From positions 1 to 10,080 of the forward strand of contig DAOWFY010000146.1 of the NCBI GenBank assembly GCA_030637775.1: a DNA stretch of 10,080 nucleotides. Direction: 5' to 3'. The DNA comes from DAOVGU01 sp030637775 [NCBI: bacterium]. GTDB taxonomy: Bacteria > Ratteibacteria > UBA8468. Below the pieces are notes generated by a model. That model was not told the origin of the DNA. It saw only the letters and a program-made list of their open reading frames with translations, and ran no database searches. Positions 6,572-10,080 of this stretch are shown here, in pieces. The translations under genes were made by a program, and so were the position numbers. Within the stretch, counting starts at the first letter, position 1; each line of letters begins with the position of its first letter.

Positions 6572-8348
6572 CTTTACCATTCCCTTTTTTAATTACAATG
6601 TATCTTTGCCATTTTTTATCATTTCTCGGCTCACTCTCGCCAGAATTATCGAAGAGAAGATGTGGCCCCCGGCTCTCATCACGAAGGGAAGCGGCAGTGG
6701 CAATTATTTTGGCAACTTTGAGGATATTTATTGTTTCTAAGAGATAAACAAGACCATTTTCATCCATACAAATTCCTTTCTTCTTCATTTCTTCCAATTG
6801 CCTTTTTGTCTTATTTAACCCTTCCCTGGTTCTCACAATGCCGACAAGAGAAGACATTATGCTTCGAATTCTATTTCTCGCTAAGGATGCTTTTAGCCCT
6901 CTTCTCCGATTTAATAATTTCTGAAGTTTCTTCTTTGTTTCTTCTATCTGACTCCTTGAAATTTCTTTTGGATTTTTAATAGATTTTGCCTCTCCTCCAG
7001 CAGTATCTCCAGCAATCCTACCAAATACCTGGCAGTCAAGCAGTGAGTTCCCCCCTGGTCTGTTGGCTCCATGCTGGCCACCGGCGCACTCTCCCGCTGC
7101 ACAAAGCCCTTTTATATTTGTTTTAGCTTTAACTCCGATTCTAACTCCTCCCTGGAAATGTTGCGCCGCCGGAGCAATCTCAATCTTTTCTCTCTCTAAA
7201 TTAATCCCTCTTTTCTTAAACCAGATAATAATCGATGGATTTATCTGAGAAAGCCTGGATAAGGGACTTCTTTTAAATTTTTCTCTCTTAAAATCGACCC
7301 CTTTCTCCCGATACCAATCCTTAATCTCTTTTTTCAGTTTTTCAATATTTAATCTTTGAGGATTTTCTCGATAGTCTAAATAGACCTTTCTCCCCTTAGC
7401 CCTTTCCTCGAATACGGCAAGATCAATAATTTTGCTGGGTTTTTCATAGGAGATTGGCCAGGATGCTCCTTTGGCAAAGAGAATATTGCAGTTTCTTAAA
7501 AATTCCTCTCCTTTGTCATTTGTTATTTTAGGTAATGCCCGCATCATACTGCCCGAGAGAGCAAGTTTTGTTTTTATGGAGGAGAGTCCAAACTGAATAA
7601 ATTCCATATTGACCAATTCTGCACCTGCTTCATAAGCAAGGGCATAGCCATCCCCGGACATCCCTTCAGGAAAGACATTGATCTTGAAGACCTCTCCCGC
7701 TCCCCCGGTAGCCAGAATAATTGTTTTGTTGTTAAAGACTCTTAACTTTTGAGGAAATCTCTCACTTGTATCTAAACCAAAGGCACCGATAATTCTTCCC
7801 TGGGAAGTTAATACATAAATAATCATTGAATCTTCAATAATTTTTATCTCCTCCCCCTTGATGGGAGTGAAGCCCCCGGTAGGGTGGGGGTGTATCTTCT
7901 TTATTAAAGCCCTCTCAATCTCATTTGCGGTATAAGGACCGGTATAGCAGGCGCGGGGATATTCTGAACCATCGGTAACAAACTGCTCCGGTTTCCCATT
8001 CTTCTTAACAAAGGGAACGCCAAGTTTGTCTAAATATTCAAAAGCTTCTTTAGAACTCTTGGCTAAGATCTCGGCTAAATTGTAATCGGAAACTTTACCT
8101 CCTATTTCGTAAATATCCTTGGCATGAAATTTCCAGTTATCCTTACCTCCCGGTTTAGTGAAGGGAAGGGTGGTGTGGAAAGCCATTCGATCCGAGCAGG
8201 CGGTAGCCGTCACCCCACTTTTTCCTAACTTTCCCTTTGTTACCAAGATAACATTTAAGTCTCTATCCGCCTCTTTAGCGGCAATTGCTGCCCTTAAGCC
8301 TGCTCCCCCAGCACCAACAACCAGAATGTCGCAATTATACTTTTTCAT
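6564..8348 (-). CDS. FAD-dependent oxidoreductase, fumarate reductase/L-aspartate oxidase superfamily
   Basis: This is a soluble-looking flavoprotein of 594 residues. ILVVGAGGAGLRAA (8-21) is the FAD dinucleotide fold. The next FAD segment, KSGVTATACSD (43-53), has no histidine at the place where SdhA/FrdA bind FAD covalently, so FAD is probably non-covalent. SGDGYALAYEAGAELVNMEF (231-250) is a family block, but it continues QFG where succinate/fumarate enzymes have QFHPT. Arg270 (SMMRALP) and Arg430 (HGANRPGGNSLLD) match the conserved substrate arginines. The PxAHY(T)MGG block reads PAAQHFQGG (393-401). GLCAAGECAGG and the C-terminal ESRGPH (558-563) are typical. No signal peptide or iron-sulfur motif is visible. 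The start at 8348 has no clear Shine-Dalgarno site but begins right at the fold. The substrate is unknown; true fumarate reduction is doubtful. Confidence 0.85.
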   Translation of the reverse strand: MKKYNCDILVVGAGGAGLRAAIAAKEADRDLNVILVTKGKLGKSGVTATACSDRMAFHTTLPFTKPGGKDNWKFHAKDIYEIGGKVSDYNLAEILAKSSKEAFEYLDKLGVPFVKKNGKPEQFVTDGSEYPRACYTGPYTANEIERALIKKIHPHPTGGFTPIKGEEIKIIEDSMIIYVLTSQGRIIGAFGLDTSERFPQKLRVFNNKTIILATGGAGEVFKINVFPEGMSGDGYALAYEAGAELVNMEFIQFGLSSIKTKLALSGSMMRALPKITNDKGEEFLRNCNILFAKGASWPISYEKPSKIIDLAVFEERAKGRKVYLDYRENPQRLNIEKLKKEIKDWYREKGVDFKREKFKRSPLSRLSQINPSIIIWFKKRGINLEREKIEIAPAAQHFQGGVRIGVKAKTNIKGLCAAGECAGGQHGANRPGGNSLLDCQVFGRIAGDTAGGEAKSIKNPKEISRSQIEETKKKLQKLLNRRRGLKASLARNRIRSIMSSLVGIVRTREGLNKTKRQLEEMKKKGICMDENGLVYLLETINILKVAKIIATAASLRDESRGPHLLFDNSGESEPRNDKKWQRYIVIKKGNGKDE

Positions 8349-8357
8349 CTATAGAAA

Positions 8358-9371
8358 TTAATTTAATAGTTTAGAAATACATAAAATATTCTCAGGAGGT
8401 GTTTCATAGGTAACTACACCGGAGCCCAGGATTAAATAGGGCTTATCTTTTAACTCACCTATTATCTTTCTTGCATAGGGTATTATCTCTTTTGCAGTTT
8501 CCCTGCTGAATTTTCGACTATCCATATTAACTCTGACTACTACTTTATCTTTTCTCGCCTTTTCTAATAGTTCATAAAGATGGGCATTGTAAGGAGTAAT
8601 GATAAGTGAAGCGTTGGTTTCAAGAATCATATCTAAAAATGCATAGGTATCACCTCCAATAATAAAGGCTACTTTTTCTACGCCCATTGATCTAACTTTA
8701 TCAATTAGTTGGATTTCATAGGGGAGAATATATTTAGAAAAGAATGGCTTAGAGACTATGGGTGTAGTAGCCCAGGATTCAAATATGATGATATCTGACC
8801 CTGCAGATATTAAATGCTGAGCATAGTCAGAGATAATTTTTAAGTTAAATTGCATCAGTTCTTCATAATATTTTGGGTCTTCTATAGCATCAATTATAAG
8901 ATTTTGAATGGTCCGTAATTCGACCGCTAATGAAAATGGTCCACTAACGGGAGCATTTACAGAAACCTCTTTGCCGATACTCTGGCATACCTTATCCACT
9001 GCTTCTATTATAATCGGCATCCGACCAGAAGATTCAGGGTCAGGGATTTTTAATTTATCAATGTTTCTATCTTCGGAGAGAGGATGACTTATAATTCCTG
9101 GGACAGAGGTTGAATCAAGATGAAATTTTATCTTACATCCTAATGCTTCGGCTTCAATGTTATAGATATCTATGCCTACAGTGACAATATCGTGTTTATA
9201 ATAAAAATAACTTTTAATCTGCGCCTCGGCTAATAACTCGCTATCTCTTGCTGCCTCTGAAGGAGTTTTTCCCACAAACTTAGCGCAATGCTCATAGATG
9301 GAAGGCGCAAAGGATAAATGGTCGGGGAGTTCACCTTTAAAGATACTTTCTATTCGTTGTTTAGGAGTCAT
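8358..9371 (-). CDS. Uroporphyrinogen decarboxylase/MtaA-fold protein lacking zinc ligands
   Basis: The 337 residues fit the UroD/MtaA barrel family, which holds haem-pathway decarboxylases and zinc-dependent methylcobamide methyltransferases. The start MTPKQRIESIFKGELPDHLSF (residues 1-21) is the usual family opening; APVSGPFSLAVEL (140-152), the ISAGSDIIIFESWA region (188-201) and the end TPPENIL (324-330) also match. Where MtaA-type enzymes have the zinc motif HxCG(D/N)T, this has IIGGDT (237-242), and the C-terminal zinc Cys region reads GSGVV (316-320). The UroD substrate-binding MRQAG-like motif near the N-terminus is also absent. So neither haem synthesis nor zinc methyltransfer is likely by the known mechanism. 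The ATG follows the PyrK-type stop by 3 nt behind AAGG; the flavoprotein starts 9 nt after its end. Function unknown. Confidence 0.82.
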   Translation of the reverse strand: MTPKQRIESIFKGELPDHLSFAPSIYEHCAKFVGKTPSEAARDSELLAEAQIKSYFYYKHDIVTVGIDIYNIEAEALGCKIKFHLDSTSVPGIISHPLSEDRNIDKLKIPDPESSGRMPIIIEAVDKVCQSIGKEVSVNAPVSGPFSLAVELRTIQNLIIDAIEDPKYYEELMQFNLKIISDYAQHLISAGSDIIIFESWATTPIVSKPFFSKYILPYEIQLIDKVRSMGVEKVAFIIGGDTYAFLDMILETNASLIITPYNAHLYELLEKARKDKVVVRVNMDSRKFSRETAKEIIPYARKIIGELKDKPYLILGSGVVTYETPPENILCISKLLN

Positions 9372-9374
9372 ATC

Positions 9375-10080
9375 TTACCTTCTTTTCTGGTATTCTATGA
9401 ATTCCTTTTTTCCAGAAGCTCTCCGTCGCCACTTTCCCAAAGCAGTACTCTTAGGCAGGTCAGAAAGAGTAAATACCGGACCGTCTACACAGCTCCGATA
9501 GCCATCGAGAGCACATTTGCCGCAAAGACCCACTCCACAGGCAGTGTGGCGCTCCACACAAATAAAAATCCTTTCCGGAGAAACTACCTTGGTCTCACAT
9601 TGGCACACTGTTACTAACATGGATTCAGGGCCGCAATTATAAAAAGTAACATCTGAACAGTTATTCCTCTTCAAAAACTCATCCAAAATATCTACTACTG
9701 TTCCTTTATACCCTATACTTCCATCTTCTGTAGCCAACATAACTTCTCCAAACTGTTTAAAATCTTCTACAAAAAGCAATTCCTCCTTAGTTTTAGCCCC
9801 TAACAGTATCAAAGAAGATTCTAATTTCTCTGCAAGAAACCGAAGAGGTACAGCGCCAGTGCCTCCTGCTACAAGTACTGCTTTATTAAAAATATGAAAA
9901 CTATTACCGAAGGAACCTTTGACCATTACTTCATCTCCTGCTTCTAAGTTATACAGAGCAGAAGAAACCTTGCCCACCTTGCGGATTCCAAGTACCAGTG
10001 GATTGTCTGAAGCTATGCTGAAAGGTTTCTCACCGATATCGGGTAACCAGGTAAAGACAAATTGACCAGGGCTTGCTTTA
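9375..10080 (-). CDS. PyrK-type flavin/NAD/[2Fe-2S] electron-transfer protein (N-terminus beyond window)
   Basis: This member of the ferredoxin-NADP reductase superfamily resembles the electron-transfer subunit of type B dihydroorotate dehydrogenase. The frame is open to the window edge, with 234 visible residues; roughly 20-40 are missing, judged by PyrK lengths of 250-280. PGQFVFTWLPDIGEKPFSIA (visible residues 4-23) is the FAD domain segment of the PyrK type. VLVAGGTGAVPLRFLAEKL is the NAD-binding fold, followed by NCGPESML. Cys181, Cys186, Cys189 and Cys197 (ACGVGLCGKC ... SCVDGPVF) have the C-x4-C-x2-C-xn-C spacing of a [2Fe-2S] cluster, with the short loop seen in archaeal PyrK and sulfhydrogenase/AsrB gamma subunits. 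A GTG at 9977 is internal, not the start. The gene downstream is not pyrD, so a role in passing electrons to or from another partner, such as the flavoprotein, is possible. Confidence 0.85.
   Translation of the reverse strand, partial: KASPGQFVFTWLPDIGEKPFSIASDNPLVLGIRKVGKVSSALYNLEAGDEVMVKGSFGNSFHIFNKAVLVAGGTGAVPLRFLAEKLESSLILLGAKTKEELLFVEDFKQFGEVMLATEDGSIGYKGTVVDILDEFLKRNNCSDVTFYNCGPESMLVTVCQCETKVVSPERIFICVERHTACGVGLCGKCALDGYRSCVDGPVFTLSDLPKSTALGKWRRRASGKKEFIEYQKRR

Noticed and set aside
6578-6580. ATG at 6580 as start of the KDPG aldolase
   Set aside because: Its purine tract is only 1 nt away, too close for a ribosome site. The ATG at 6571 has the same tract at 10 nt.
8358-9371. Calling the UroD-fold gene hemE
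   Set aside because: The N-terminal arginine motif of true uroporphyrinogen decarboxylase is missing and no haem gene is adjacent.
848-9617. Many plus-strand open frames of 60-145 codons
   Set aside because: They lie opposite well-supported minus-strand genes, lack ribosome sites, show no family motifs and have low-complexity Ser/Leu/Phe-rich products expected from antisense reading.
9975-9977. GTG as the start of the PyrK-type gene
   Set aside because: The frame continues upstream to the window edge and encodes the conserved PGQFVFTWLP and EKPFSIA segments of the FAD domain, so this codon is an internal valine.

Overview
The window is about 10 kb of bacterial DNA, gene-dense and moderately AT-rich. 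Every supported gene reads on the minus strand, so the text below runs from high to low coordinates. A bacterium is indicated by an alanine racemase, a MraY/WecA-type polyprenyl-phosphate sugar transferase, purine-rich Shine-Dalgarno sites and sigma70-like promoters. The redox proteins (a fumarate-reductase-like flavoprotein and a PyrK-type flavin/[2Fe-2S] protein) suggest an anaerobe, perhaps from an uncultured lineage. I cannot name the phylum from the sequence.

Region A (10080 to 4933) is one tight co-directional gene run. In transcription order it holds a PyrK-type electron-transfer protein (5' end outside the window), a protein of the uroporphyrinogen decarboxylase / MtaA fold, a 594-residue flavoprotein of the fumarate reductase / L-aspartate oxidase superfamily, 2-keto-3-deoxy-6-phosphogluconate (KDPG) aldolase and 2-keto-3-deoxygluconate (KDG) kinase. 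Gaps are 3 and 9 nt and the last two junctions overlap by 8 nt, so this is very probably an operon. The last two enzymes turn KDG into pyruvate and glyceraldehyde 3-phosphate. The first three look like a redox module of unknown substrate. The UroD-fold protein lacks the zinc ligands of the methyltransferase branch, and the flavoprotein lacks the substrate histidines of true fumarate reductases. This combination is the most interesting part of the window.

A 105-bp gap (4828-4932) carries a probable promoter whose -10 box sits inside a 27-bp inverted repeat. Region B (4827 to 820) follows: a GT4 glycosyltransferase, a WecA/TagO-type polyprenyl-phosphate sugar-1-phosphate transferase, orotidine 5'-phosphate decarboxylase (pyrF) and alanine racemase (alr). 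These overlap by 13, 4 and 4 nt and form a second operon for lipid-linked glycan and peptidoglycan precursors, with one pyrimidine gene embedded in it.

Region C (742 to 1) is the N-terminal 247 codons of a DNA methyltransferase running out of the window. It has its own near-consensus promoter in the 77-bp gap after alr. I found no RNA genes, CRISPR arrays, insertion sequences or credible plus-strand genes.
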